The notes beneath the pieces were generated by a model that saw only the letters and a program-made list of their open reading frames with translations, had not been told where the DNA came from and did not search any database. A program made the translations under genes and the position numbers. Below, piece after piece: positions 1 through 8,204 of a DNA stretch of 64,000 bases. The stretch spans positions 17,856 through 81,855 of the forward strand of contig DASUJH010000025.1 in assembly GCA_036279355.1 (NCBI GenBank), written 5' to 3'. The DNA is from Gemmatimonadales bacterium (GTDB taxonomy: Bacteria; Gemmatimonadota; Gemmatimonadetes; Gemmatimonadales; GWC2-71-9). Every line of letters starts with the position of its first letter. Position 1 is the stretch's first letter.

Positions 1-1513
1 GGCGTACGATCGCGTTTTCATCCTCGAGCTCACGGGACCGACGCTCGATTTCATCCTCGAGCGGCGCGCGGCGCTCCCGAACTTCGGGCGCTTTCTGGCC
101 GAGGGCGCCTGGGGGCGACTCACCGGCCCGCCCCAGCCGGTGGCGCCGCAGTCGTTCGCGACGCTGCTCACGGGGCGCAACCCGGGTGCGACGGGGCTCT
201 TCGATTTCTTCACGTTCGCCGCCGGCGGCTACGACCGCGTCCCCTACAGCACGACCCTGCTGCGCCAGCCGACGTTCGTCCAGCGGCTGTCGGACCAGGG
301 CAAGCGCGTCGGGCTGGTCAACGTGCCGCTCACTTTCCCGCTGCCGAAGCTGAACGGGTTCGTGGTCTCGGGCGACGAGGGCATCGGCGACGAGTTCGCC
401 TGGCCGCCGGAGGTGTGCCGGCAGCTCACCGCGGATGGGTACGTCGTGCCGTTCGGCGCGTCGTACTCGCCCGGCCGCGAGCACGAGCTCACCGACCACG
501 CGATGCGCGTGCTCGCGATGCGGCGCCGCGCGCTGCGCACGCTGTTCGGCGGCGGACAGTGGGACTTCGGCATGCTCACGTTGCACATGTACGGCGAGCT
601 GCTGCACGCGTTCTGGAGGTTTTACGACCCGGCCCACCCGGAGTACCGGCCCCTGGCCGAGGTGTTCGGCGATCGCGATCCGTTTCTCGAGCCGCTGGTC
701 GAGATCGACGACATGCTGGGCGAGATCGTGGAGCTGGCGGGCCCGCGCGCGCTCGTGCTCGTGCTGGGCGCGTGGGGCCATCGGCTGGAGCACACCCGGG
801 TGCACCTCAACGCCGCGCTCGCGCGCTCGGGTGACCTGCATTTTCGCCGCAATCCGCGCGCGCTGGTGAAGCGCGTCATGTTTCGCTCGGGCGTGACCGC
901 CGCGTCGGCCGAGCGGCTGGCCCATCGGCTCAATCTCTGGAAGCTGTTCCACTACGGGCTACCCCGCGGCAAGCGCGCCAACGTGACCGGGGCGACATTT
1001 CTCTCGTTTCGCGACGTCGACTGGGCCCGCACGCGTGCCGTGGCAATGGGCTATCTCGGCCAGGTCTTTCTCAACGTGCAGGGCCACCGCCCGCTCGGTG
1101 TCATCCCGGCGGCGCGCTACAATGCCGAACGCGAGCGAATCGCGCGGCTGGTGAGTGAGCTGCGCGACCCCCGCAACGGCAGGCCGATGGTGCGGCGTGT
1201 GCTCGCGCGCGACGAGATTTATCGGGGCGATGCGCTCACCGACGCCCCCGATCTCGTCGTCGAATGGATGCCGGGCTATTCCGGCGACACCGGGCTCGCG
1301 GGCGGCGGCCGGCTGGTCACGCTGAGCGCGGCGAACCACTCCAGCGACCACTGCACGGAGAGCGTGATCCTGGCACTGGGCCGCGGCGTGCAGCGAGGCG
1401 AAATTACGGCCATCCTCCAGGACATCGCGCCGACGGTGCTCGATGCACTCGGCGTCGCCGTGCCTGCGGAGCTCGAGGGCAGCGTGCTTTCATTCAACAC
1501 GGAGTCTCCATGA
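1..1513 (+). CDS. Alkaline-phosphatase-superfamily (type I phosphodiesterase-like) protein, catalytic residues lost; 5' partial
   Basis: The frame is open to the left edge, so the start lies outside the window. The fold is recognisable from LLTGRNPGATGLFDFF near the N-terminus, from GKRVGLVNVPLTFPLP, and from a C-terminal block ending DIAPTVLDALGVAVP. Active members have a metal-binding Asp in an IGLDG motif; here it reads ILELTG. The SDHG motif reads LGAWG, and the T nucleophile position of WTSF.TG reads SFATLLTG. Only scattered His residues remain (NHSSDH near the C-terminus). I infer a non-catalytic, perhaps binding or regulatory, protein. The stop overlaps the next ATG by four bases, so the PPOX gene downstream is probably co-translated. 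Assignment to the superfamily is firm; loss of activity is inference from motif comparison. Confidence 0.75.
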   Translation, partial: AYDRVFILELTGPTLDFILERRAALPNFGRFLAEGAWGRLTGPPQPVAPQSFATLLTGRNPGATGLFDFFTFAAGGYDRVPYSTTLLRQPTFVQRLSDQGKRVGLVNVPLTFPLPKLNGFVVSGDEGIGDEFAWPPEVCRQLTADGYVVPFGASYSPGREHELTDHAMRVLAMRRRALRTLFGGGQWDFGMLTLHMYGELLHAFWRFYDPAHPEYRPLAEVFGDRDPFLEPLVEIDDMLGEIVELAGPRALVLVLGAWGHRLEHTRVHLNAALARSGDLHFRRNPRALVKRVMFRSGVTAASAERLAHRLNLWKLFHYGLPRGKRANVTGATFLSFRDVDWARTRAVAMGYLGQVFLNVQGHRPLGVIPAARYNAERERIARLVSELRDPRNGRPMVRRVLARDEIYRGDALTDAPDLVVEWMPGYSGDTGLAGGGRLVTLSAANHSSDHCTESVILALGRGVQRGEITAILQDIAPTVLDALGVAVPAELEGSVLSFNTESP

Positions 1514-2172
1514 CCGACCTCTACAGCGACGCACATCGCGCGTTGCAGGACCGCTTCGACACCCGCCGTCTGGCCGACAAGCTCGACGAGATCAACGTGC
1601 GCACCGAGTTCTCCGACGCCGACCGCGCGTTCATCGAGAGCCGGGACATGTTCTGGCTTGCCACGGTGGACCACCTGGCCCGGCCCACCGTGTCGTACAA
1701 GGGCGGCGCGCCTGGGTTCGTGCGCATGGTCGATGCGACCACGCTCGCGTTTCCCGCCTACGATGGCAACGGGATGTTCTATTCGCTCGGTAACATCGAC
1801 ACGACGGCGCAGGTGGGGCTCCTGTTCATGGACTTCGAGCGGCCCTATCGGCTGCGGGTCCAGGGCGAGGCGCGCGTCGAGCTCGACGACCCGCTGCTGG
1901 CGGAGTTTCCGGGCGCGCTGCTCGTGGTGCGCGTCGGCCTCACGTACGTCTTCCAGAACTGCCCGCGCTACGTGCACCGCTATCAGAAGGTGCAGGCCTC
2001 GCGCTATCTGCCTCGGGCCGACGGGAAAGCCCCGCTCGCGGGCTGGAAGCGCATCGACCTGATCCAGGACGATCTGCCCGCGGCGGACCAGGGCCGCGCC
2101 GCACGCGAGGGCGGCTGCATGTCGATCGAAGAGTGGGCGGCGAAGTCGGAGGCGGGGGATCCGGAGGCGTGA
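1510..2172 (+). CDS. Pyridoxamine 5'-phosphate oxidase family (FMN split-barrel) protein
   Basis: A 220-residue protein with a PPOX-type flavin-binding split barrel. The core runs from about residue 40 (MFWLATVDHLARPTVSYKGG) through a strand reading GLLFMDFERPYRLRVQGEA. Members bind FMN or F420 and reduce or oxidise small substrates, or only bind flavin; the substrate here is unknown. The chosen ATG overlaps the preceding stop as ATGA, which favours it over longer upstream starts in the same frame that would run inside the phosphatase-like gene. The C-terminal 35 residues are charged and probably outside the barrel. Confidence 0.8.
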   Translation: MTDLYSDAHRALQDRFDTRRLADKLDEINVRTEFSDADRAFIESRDMFWLATVDHLARPTVSYKGGAPGFVRMVDATTLAFPAYDGNGMFYSLGNIDTTAQVGLLFMDFERPYRLRVQGEARVELDDPLLAEFPGALLVVRVGLTYVFQNCPRYVHRYQKVQASRYLPRADGKAPLAGWKRIDLIQDDLPAADQGRAAREGGCMSIEEWAAKSEAGDPEA

Positions 2173-2182
2173 GGCGGGCGCG

Positions 2183-2623
2183 CTAGAAGAGTTCCTCGGC
2201 CAGCGCGACGATGATGCCCGCAGGGCCTCGCACGTAGCAGAGTCTGTACAAGTCCTTGTACTGGGCCACCTCGCCGACGAGTTCGGCGCCGTTGGCGCGC
2301 AGGCGAGCGACGGTGTCGTCGACGCTTTCGACTGCAAACATGACGCTCCGGAGGCCCAGCGTGTTCGGCGGTGCGATCGCCGGTTCGATCTCGACCAGCT
2401 TTGGATTGCGAAACTTCGTCAGCTCGAGCCGGCCGTGCCCATCCGGGGTCCGCATCATAACGATGTCCACCTGGACACGTTCGAGCCCATTGACGCGGTC
2501 CACCCACGCGCCCTCGACCGGCATCTCGCCTTCGACCGTCATGCCGAGCGCGGTGAAAAACGCGATAGCGGCTGCAAGATCGTCGACGACCACGCTGACA
2601 TGGTCCAATCTCTTGATCGTCAT
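2183..2623 (-). CDS. VOC (glyoxalase/bleomycin resistance) family protein
   Basis: A 146-residue vicinal-oxygen-chelate protein. The first half-module starts with MTIKRLDHVSVVVDDLAAAI, including the usual DH metal-ligand position, and a second module centres on LGLRSVMFAVESVDDTVARL. GRLELTKFRNP supplies an E-containing strand typical of a metal site. The reaction is unknown: the family includes glyoxalases, dioxygenases and binding proteins. Just upstream of the ATG the minus strand reads TAAACT then AGGGAC, so the start could use either a short AGGG ribosome site or a near-leaderless transcript. It converges on the PPOX gene with 10 bases between stops. Confidence 0.85.
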   Translation of the reverse strand: MTIKRLDHVSVVVDDLAAAIAFFTALGMTVEGEMPVEGAWVDRVNGLERVQVDIVMMRTPDGHGRLELTKFRNPKLVEIEPAIAPPNTLGLRSVMFAVESVDDTVARLRANGAELVGEVAQYKDLYRLCYVRGPAGIIVALAEELF

Positions 2624-2691
2624 GTCCCTAGTTTAGCAGAGGCATGCGCGGCGGCCCAGGCCGGCCGTTCTGCGCATCCGTAGTCGCGCCC

Positions 2692-3108
2692 TCACAGCGC
2701 CACGATCCCCATCCGCACCCCCTCCCGCACCGCCTCCGCCCGGTTGCTCACGTCGAGCTTGGTGAAGATCGTGGCGAGGTGATGCTTCACCGTCGACGCC
2801 GTGATGCCGAGCGCGGCGCCGATGGCGCGGTTGGCGAGGCCGTCGGCGACGAGGCGGAGCACCTCGGCCTCGCGCAGGGTGAGCGCGGCGCCCGCGACGG
2901 CATCTCCCAGGCCCGCATCGGCCGGCAGGAGATCGCGCGCGGCGGCGCCCGCGAGGCCGGCGGGCTCGCCGGGCTCGTCGCGACAAACGACGTCCGCCTC
3001 CTCGATCGTCCCCACCACGCGCATCGACGGATCCGAACGGAAGAGCCGGAGCAGCGCGGCACGGCGCGCTGGGTCGGCGACGGCGACGAAGATGCGGGTC
3101 ACTTCCAC
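2692..3108 (-). CDS. Atypical LuxR-family regulator with shrunken receiver-like N-terminus
   Basis: About 138 residues. The C-terminal 60 residues are a LuxR/FixJ helix-turn-helix: LTLREAEVLRLVADGLANRA, then TASTVKHHLATIFTKLDVSN. The N-terminal half starts like a receiver (TRIFVAVADPARRAALLRLF) but is too short and shows no phosphoacceptor Asp in a V.DxxMP setting, so ordinary phosphorylation is unlikely. A longer in-frame ORF starts 30 codons earlier inside the protease gene; I prefer the GTG four bases after the protease stop. It is the last gene of a trio with the two HtrA-like proteins, which suggests it reports on, or is controlled by, envelope proteolysis. That role is inference. Confidence 0.7.
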   Translation of the reverse strand: MEVTRIFVAVADPARRAALLRLFRSDPSMRVVGTIEEADVVCRDEPGEPAGLAGAAARDLLPADAGLGDAVAGAALTLREAEVLRLVADGLANRAIGAALGITASTVKHHLATIFTKLDVSNRAEAVREGVRMGIVAL

Positions 3109-3112
3109 GTGC

Positions 3113-3775
3113 TCATGCGGCGCCGCGGTTGATGCCGCCGTCGAAGGCCCAGAGTAGCGCCCGCACGTCGGGCGCGGGCACCGCGAGCGCGAGGCCACCC
3201 ACCACCATCGTGTTGATCCCGATCACCTGCCCCGCCGCGTCGCACAGCGGGCCGCCGGAGTTGCCGGGCGCGAGCCGCACGTCGGCCTGAAGCCACGGAA
3301 GGTCGCGGTGCGCGGGGGGCAGATTCGCGGCGACGCGCACCGGACCGATGCCGTGCACGATTCCCGCGGTGGCGGCATTGGCGATGCCCATCGGATGCCC
3401 GACGGCAACGACCAGATGCCCGGGCCGGATCGCGCCGTCGTCGGCGAGCGGCGCCGGAGCGGGCAGCGACGCCGCGGTCCGGTCGCGCCGCAAATCCAAC
3501 GGCGTGAGGACGGCGAGGTCGCGCCGCGGATCGCGCAGCACGAGCTCGAGCTCGAGCGCCGCTCGGTCCGCCGTCACCCCGGCGAAGCGGGCGCCCGGCC
3601 CGCCCCGCGCCACGTGCGCGTTGGTGACGACGACGTGCCGCCCGCTTGCGTCGGCGACCACCACGCCGGCGCCGCCGCCCCAATCACCCGCGCGGAGTTG
3701 AACCACGCTCCGCCCGATGCGATCCACCACCCGCGCAAGCTCGCCCGCCAGCACCTGCATCGCGCTCGCGCTCAC
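3113..3775 (-). CDS. Trypsin-like (S1C/HtrA) serine protease, intact triad, no PDZ
   Basis: About 220 residues with all catalytic landmarks of the HtrA/DegP protease domain: His in VVVTNAHVARGG, Asp in RRDLAVLTPLDL, and Ser in LAPGNSGGPLCD. There is no PDZ domain and no clear signal peptide, so location is uncertain. The GTG start overlaps the preceding stop as GTGA; an ATG five codons later is the alternative. Its upstream partner carries a PDZ domain but a dead active site. The two could therefore act as a split enzyme, one giving catalysis and the other substrate or peptide sensing. The LuxR-type regulator follows a few bases later. Confidence 0.82.
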   Translation of the reverse strand: MSASAMQVLAGELARVVDRIGRSVVQLRAGDWGGGAGVVVADASGRHVVVTNAHVARGGPGARFAGVTADRAALELELVLRDPRRDLAVLTPLDLRRDRTAASLPAPAPLADDGAIRPGHLVVAVGHPMGIANAATAGIVHGIGPVRVAANLPPAHRDLPWLQADVRLAPGNSGGPLCDAAGQVIGINTMVVGGLALAVPAPDVRALLWAFDGGINRGAA

Positions 3776-4707
3776 CGGCGCCGCCCGTCGCCCCGCGGGC
3801 GCTCGCCCACCAGCACCTCGATCTCGGCCCGCGCACCGCCCCGCACGAGCGACAGCTCGAGCGTGCGGCCCACCGCGTCGCCCGTGAGCACGTGCAGCAC
3901 GTCCTCGGGCTCGCGCATCGGGCGGCCGTCGATCGCCACGATCACGTCGCCCACCAGCAACCCGCCGAGCGCCGCCGGGCCGTCCGGCTCCACGGTGGTC
4001 ACCAGCAGACCGCCCTCGCGCTCCAGGGCGAGTCGCTGGCGGAGCGCCGGCGAGAGGCGCACCGCCTGCATGCCCGCGCCGAGCCAGCCGCGCGGGACGT
4101 AGCCGCGGCTCAGCAGCACGTCGAGCACGCGATTCACCGTCTCCACCGGCAGCGTGGTCGCGAACGGCCGGCTCAACCCGCCCGAGTTGATGCCGAGCAC
4201 CCGGCCTTCGATGTCGACGAGGGGGCCGCCGCCGAAGCCCGGGTACAGCGTCAGGTCGCTCTGCACCAACCGCGCGATTTCGCCGCCGCGCCAGCAGCGC
4301 CACGGGCCGCCGGTGGCGCTCACCGCGCCGAACGCCGCGCGCGGTCCACTCGCGTCGAGCCGGGCGAGGGCGAGCACCAGGTGGCCCGGCTTCGCCGCGC
4401 CCACGTCGCCCGGCTCCGCCACCGGCGCCTTGCCCGGCTCGATCCGAAGCGCCGCGAGATCGGTCGACGGGTCGCGCCCTTGCAGCGTGGCGGCGACGCG
4501 CTCGCCGCCCGGCAGCGTCACCCAGAGATCCTGCTCGCGCCGCACCGTGGCGTGCGTGGTGACGATCACGCCATCGCGCCAGTGGACGCCCGTCGAGGCG
4601 AGCTGCGGGCGGGCGTGCACCGCCACGGTGCTCTGCGCACCGCGCTCGACCGCGGCGGCGAGCTGATTGGAGAGATCGAGCAATGCGGAGGTCGCGGGGG
4701 CTGCCAT
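3772..4707 (-). CDS. HtrA-like pseudoprotease with C-terminal PDZ domain
   Basis: 311 residues laid out as in HtrA: protease fold (about 1-195) then PDZ (about 205-300, with GWLGAGMQAVRLSP and GLLVGDVIVAIDGRPM). The catalytic Ser motif GNSGGP reads YPGFGGGPLVD, with a GGC glycine codon where Ser should be. The His motif TNAHVV reads VTTHATV, with alanine at the His position. Only the Asp (PSTDLAALRI) is kept. It should not cleave peptides. The start has a good GGAG six bases upstream. It is first in a tight operon with an intact PDZ-less protease and a LuxR-type regulator, so a scaffold or sensor role for its neighbour is plausible. Confidence 0.8.
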   Translation of the reverse strand: MAAPATSALLDLSNQLAAAVERGAQSTVAVHARPQLASTGVHWRDGVIVTTHATVRREQDLWVTLPGGERVAATLQGRDPSTDLAALRIEPGKAPVAEPGDVGAAKPGHLVLALARLDASGPRAAFGAVSATGGPWRCWRGGEIARLVQSDLTLYPGFGGGPLVDIEGRVLGINSGGLSRPFATTLPVETVNRVLDVLLSRGYVPRGWLGAGMQAVRLSPALRQRLALEREGGLLVTTVEPDGPAALGGLLVGDVIVAIDGRPMREPEDVLHVLTGDAVGRTLELSLVRGGARAEIEVLVGERPRGDGRRR

Positions 4708-4789
4708 GGAAAGCTCCTTCGTTCGTCGGGTCGCGGCCGGTGCGGCCGGCGACGTAGGAACGAACGATAGGAGCCTGGAGGTCCGCCGG

Positions 4790-4849
4790 CATCGGCCGAA
4801 TGGCCATCGGCCGAATGGCCATCGGCCGAACGGCCATCGGCCGAACGGC
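4790..4849. repeat. Four tandem copies of a 15-bp unit upstream of the HtrA-like operon
   Basis: The unit is CATCGGCCGAAYGGC, repeated four times head to tail with only a T/C change in the last two copies. Each unit holds the palindromes CGGCCG and a near-palindromic TGGCCA junction. It lies about 83 bases upstream of the pseudoprotease ATG, in the promoter region. It could be an array of binding sites or a length-variable repeat; nothing in the sequence decides. Confidence 0.8.
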
Positions 4850-4879
4850 CAGCGTGGCGCGAAGAGTGGTCGCTCGACG

Positions 4880-5398
4880 CTACTGCGGCGCCATCACCCC
4901 CGCCGGGCAGCGCCACACCGCGTGCTCGGCCGCGTAGCCGGTGCGCGGGAGGAGTTGCGATGCGAAGAGCACGGCACCCCAGAAGACGACGGCGAGCGCG
5001 ACCAGGTGAGCGAGCCCCGCGCGAATGCGCCACGCCGCGAGCGCGCACCAGGCGCCGCCCACCAGCACCATCGCGACGGCACCGAGATATCCGGCGAGCG
5101 GCAGGTCGCACGCGCGGGCGTACGGCCACCAGACGATTGCCGCGCCGAGCGCGACGACCAGGATGAGCCGCGCCCAGAGACCCGCGAGCTCAGCGCCGGC
5201 CCGGTCACGCGCCGCGGCCGCGCCGCGATAGCGAGTCCAGCGCTTGGCCGAGGTCGCAGCCGTCGAACCGCCCACGGCCCCGCGCGGCCCGGAGCGGTGG
5301 AGGCTCGGCTCGGCATCGTGGCCGGCGAGTTGCGCGAGGAGTCGGTCCACCTCGCGTGCCATCGGATCGGGCTGGCGGCCGGGCGGCGGCTTGGGCAT
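4880..5398 (-). CDS. Multi-span membrane protein of unknown function
   Basis: About 172 residues. The first 70 are charged and Pro/Ala/Arg-rich and probably cytoplasmic. Three or four hydrophobic segments follow (LILVVALGAAIVWW, YLGAVAMVLVGGAWCALAAW, HLVALAVVFWGAVLFAS). The ATG giving MPKPPPGRQPD is preferred because upstream in-frame sequence is arginine-rich and noncoding in style. I recognise no family. It lies upstream of and in the same direction as the HtrA-like trio, but the tandem repeats and a 170-base gap separate them, so a shared transcript is not certain. Confidence 0.55.
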   Translation of the reverse strand: MPKPPPGRQPDPMAREVDRLLAQLAGHDAEPSLHRSGPRGAVGGSTAATSAKRWTRYRGAAAARDRAGAELAGLWARLILVVALGAAIVWWPYARACDLPLAGYLGAVAMVLVGGAWCALAAWRIRAGLAHLVALAVVFWGAVLFASQLLPRTGYAAEHAVWRCPAGVMAPQ

Positions 5399-5638
5399 GG
5401 ATGCCTGCCGGAGATGTGCTGGTGCGCTGCGGCGACGCGGTAATCGATCGGACCGCGCTCGCGGCATTTGCCGTACCAGCCACCTGCCCCGCGCGACCCG
5501 CTTGCGCCGCTTCACGCTGGCCGAGAAGTCACACCGCGCCTGCGTCCGGTGCCCTTGCAATCCGCGTTGCATCGTTCGGCGCGCCCATGCAGCTCCCTGC
5601 ACGGGACCGACCGCGCCCCGTCGTGCGGCGCCTGCAAC

Positions 5639-6310
5639 TCACTCGGGCGTGCCCGCCGCCTTGAGTCGCTCGACCACCGCGTCCTGGTGTTGTTCCGCGG
5701 CGATCGTGCGGGCGCTCTTGTTCCGGTCGTCGCGCACGGCCGCATCGGCCCCGCGCGCGAGCAACAACTCCACCACCGGCAGCTGCCCGTACGCCGACGC
5801 CCACATGAGCGCCGTCTCGCCGTGCGCGTAGCGGGCGTTCACGTCCACGCCGGCATCGAGCAGCGCCTGCACGCAGTCGGCATGTCCCTCGCCCGCGGCG
5901 TAGATCATCGCCGTCTTGCCCACCCGATCCACCGGCCGCGTGTCGGCGGCCTTGGCGAGCAGCAGCCGCACCATCGCAATGTGGCCGGCGTACGCGGCTC
6001 CCATGAGCGGCGTGTCCCCCGCGATGTCGGCGAGGTTCACGTCGGCACCGTGCGCGAGCAGGAGCTGCGCGAGCGCCGTGTCGCCCCTGGTCGCGGCCAT
6101 CATGAGCGGCGTGTCGCCCTTCCGATCGCGGGAGTTCGCGACCGCGCCGCGGGCGAGCAGCGCCTCCACGTCCGCCAGCCGCCCGGCGCGGGCCGCGGTG
6201 AGGAGGTCGAAGTTGTCGTTACGCCGCTGAGCGTGGGCCTGATCCGGCACCAGGCCGCCCAGCGCGACCATAGCGGCGAGCGCGAGTGAACGCCGCCCGA
6301 GCGAAGACAT
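5639..6310 (-). CDS. Secreted ankyrin-repeat protein
   Basis: 223 residues. The N-terminus is a signal peptide ending near QAHA (SLALAAMVALGGLVPDQAHA), so the protein is exported. Five ankyrin repeats follow, with the hallmark G.TPLM.AA and LL..GADVN patterns: GDTPLMMAATRGDTALAQLL, then LLLAHGADVNLADIAGDTPL, and so on. Ankyrin repeats mediate protein binding, and bacterial periplasmic examples often sit beside redox enzymes. GGAG precedes the ATG by seven bases. It is divergent from the PQQ dehydrogenase, so the pair may be co-regulated. Confidence 0.88.
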   Translation of the reverse strand: MSSLGRRSLALAAMVALGGLVPDQAHAQRRNDNFDLLTAARAGRLADVEALLARGAVANSRDRKGDTPLMMAATRGDTALAQLLLAHGADVNLADIAGDTPLMGAAYAGHIAMVRLLLAKAADTRPVDRVGKTAMIYAAGEGHADCVQALLDAGVDVNARYAHGETALMWASAYGQLPVVELLLARGADAAVRDDRNKSARTIAAEQHQDAVVERLKAAGTPE

Positions 6311-6473
6311 ATGGGACTCCAACTGAGTGAGTCGCGAGGTGATACGTCGCACCACACCTTGCGCGCGGCACCGGGGAACGTAACGTAGAGCCGCTCCGCT
6401 GGAACATAGCGCGCCAACTCCCCGGGTGGTCGCTCCACTCCTTCGTCGGCTCCTCGAGCCGGGAAAGGCTGGT

Positions 6474-8204
6474 ATGCACATGTCGATGCGCATCCTGCCG
6501 GCAGCATCCGTCCTGTTCTGTCCACTGCTCCTTCTCTGGCCCGCCGCCGGCAGCGCGCAGGAAGTCGGCACGGCGGGACCCGGAGCGGGAGGCGTCCCCC
6601 GCGACATCAACGTGTCGCAGCAGATGCTGAGCGGCGCCGGCAGTCAGAACAACAACTGGCTGCACACCAACGGCAACTACGACCAGACCCGCTTCTATCC
6701 CGGCAACCAGATCAACACCGGCAACGTCAAGAAGCTCCGGCCGGCATTCGTCTTCCAGACCGAAGTGCTGGAGACGATGGAAACCGCCCCGGTCATCGTG
6801 GACGGGACGATGTACATCACCACGGCGTACGACCACGTGTACGCGCTCGATGCCGCCACCGGCCAGCAGTTCTGGCACTACAAGCACCAGATGGGCCCGG
6901 TGACGACGTTCTGCTGCGGCCCGAACAATCGCGGCGTCGCCGTGAACGGCGGCCGCGTGTACCTCGGCACCCTCGACTCGAAGCTGGTCGCGCTCGATGC
7001 CAAGACGGGCGAAGTGATTTGGCAGAAGCAGATCGCCGATCCGGAGCAGGGCTACAGCGAGACGATGGCCCCGACGGTGGTGGACGGCAAGGTGCTCATC
7101 GGCACCAACGGCGGCGAGTACGGCATCCGCGGCTTCGTGAAGGCGTTCGACGCCAACAGCGGCGACCTGCTCTGGACCTTCTACACGATTCCCGAGAAGG
7201 GGCACGAGGGGACGTTCTCGCCGACCGACGCCACGGGCCGCGACGAGCACCGCGACATCGCGGCGGAAAAGGCGGCGTTCGCCAAGGACGCGTCGTTCTA
7301 CAAGACGCTGGGCGGCGGCGTGTGGATGAATCCCTCGGTCGATCTCAAGACCCGCACGATCTACTTCGTCGTCGGCAACCCCTCGCCCGACCTCTATGGC
7401 GCCATCCGGCCCGGCGACAACCTCTACACCGACGCGCTCGTGGCGCTCGATCTCGACAACGGCACCTACAAGTGCCACTTCCAGTACGTGCCGCACGACG
7501 TCTGGGACCTCGACGCGGTGAGCCCGACGATCCTGATCGACGCCAAGGACAAGAGCGGGAAGATGATTCCCGCCGTCATGCACGGCGGCAAGACCGGGCA
7601 CGTGTACGTGCACGACCGGTCCAACTGCCAGCTCATCCGCTACTCCGAGGCGATGATCCCGCAGGAGAACATGTGGGTGCTGCCGGAGCCGAACGGCGCG
7701 CGCATGCTGCCCGGCGCCAACGGCGGCGTCGAGTGGTCGCCCATGGCGTTCAGCCCCAAGACCCGCCTGGCGTACGCGCTCAACCTGCACCAGCCGATGA
7801 CCTATCACGTCGAGGAGGCGAACTACCCCGGCGGGTCGAAGCTCTGGCTGGGCGGCGCGTTCAAGACGATCCCGGCCGAGAAGCAGTGGGGCCGGCTCGC
7901 GGCGGTGAACGTGGACGATGGCAAGGTGGCGTGGAAGTACGACACCGAGCAGCCGCTCATGGGCGCGGCACTGGCCACCGGCGGCGATCTCGTCTTCTTC
8001 GGCGAGGGCAACGGCAACTTCAACGCGCTCGACGCCAGGACGGGCAAGCGGCTCTGGAGCTTCAACTGCGGCGCCGGCGCCAACGCGATGCCGGTCTCCT
8101 ACATGGTGGGCGGCAAGCAGTACATCGCCGAGGGCTGCGGGGGCAACACGCAGATCGACTTCAAGCGCGGCAACAGCGTATTCGTGTACACGCTCGGCGA
8201 TTGA
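6474..8204 (+). CDS. PQQ-dependent alcohol dehydrogenase, lanthanide-type metal site
   Basis: About 576 residues with a signal peptide ([21 protein letters not shown]) and the eight-bladed quinoprotein propeller ([23 protein letters not shown]). The vicinal Cys pair in TTFCCGPNN matches the disulfide over PQQ in this family. Metal ligands are visible: Glu in [10 protein letters not shown], Asn in GNPSPD, catalytic Asp in [10 protein letters not shown]. The Asp two residues after the catalytic one (WDLD) is the hallmark of XoxF/ExaF-like lanthanide enzymes; calcium enzymes have Ala or Ser there. It oxidises an alcohol in the periplasm and passes electrons to cytochrome c, whose gene overlaps its stop. 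The start follows AAAGG; the upstream extension to 6426 is unlikely. The substrate cannot be told. Confidence 0.88.
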   Translation: MHMSMRILPAASVLFCPLLLLWPAAGSAQEVGTAGPGAGGVPRDINVSQQMLSGAGSQNNNWLHTNGNYDQTRFYPGNQINTGNVKKLRPAFVFQTEVLETMETAPVIVDGTMYITTAYDHVYALDAATGQQFWHYKHQMGPVTTFCCGPNNRGVAVNGGRVYLGTLDSKLVALDAKTGEVIWQKQIADPEQGYSETMAPTVVDGKVLIGTNGGEYGIRGFVKAFDANSGDLLWTFYTIPEKGHEGTFSPTDATGRDEHRDIAAEKAAFAKDASFYKTLGGGVWMNPSVDLKTRTIYFVVGNPSPDLYGAIRPGDNLYTDALVALDLDNGTYKCHFQYVPHDVWDLDAVSPTILIDAKDKSGKMIPAVMHGGKTGHVYVHDRSNCQLIRYSEAMIPQENMWVLPEPNGARMLPGANGGVEWSPMAFSPKTRLAYALNLHQPMTYHVEEANYPGGSKLWLGGAFKTIPAEKQWGRLAAVNVDDGKVAWKYDTEQPLMGAALATGGDLVFFGEGNGNFNALDARTGKRLWSFNCGAGANAMPVSYMVGGKQYIAEGCGGNTQIDFKRGNSVFVYTLGD

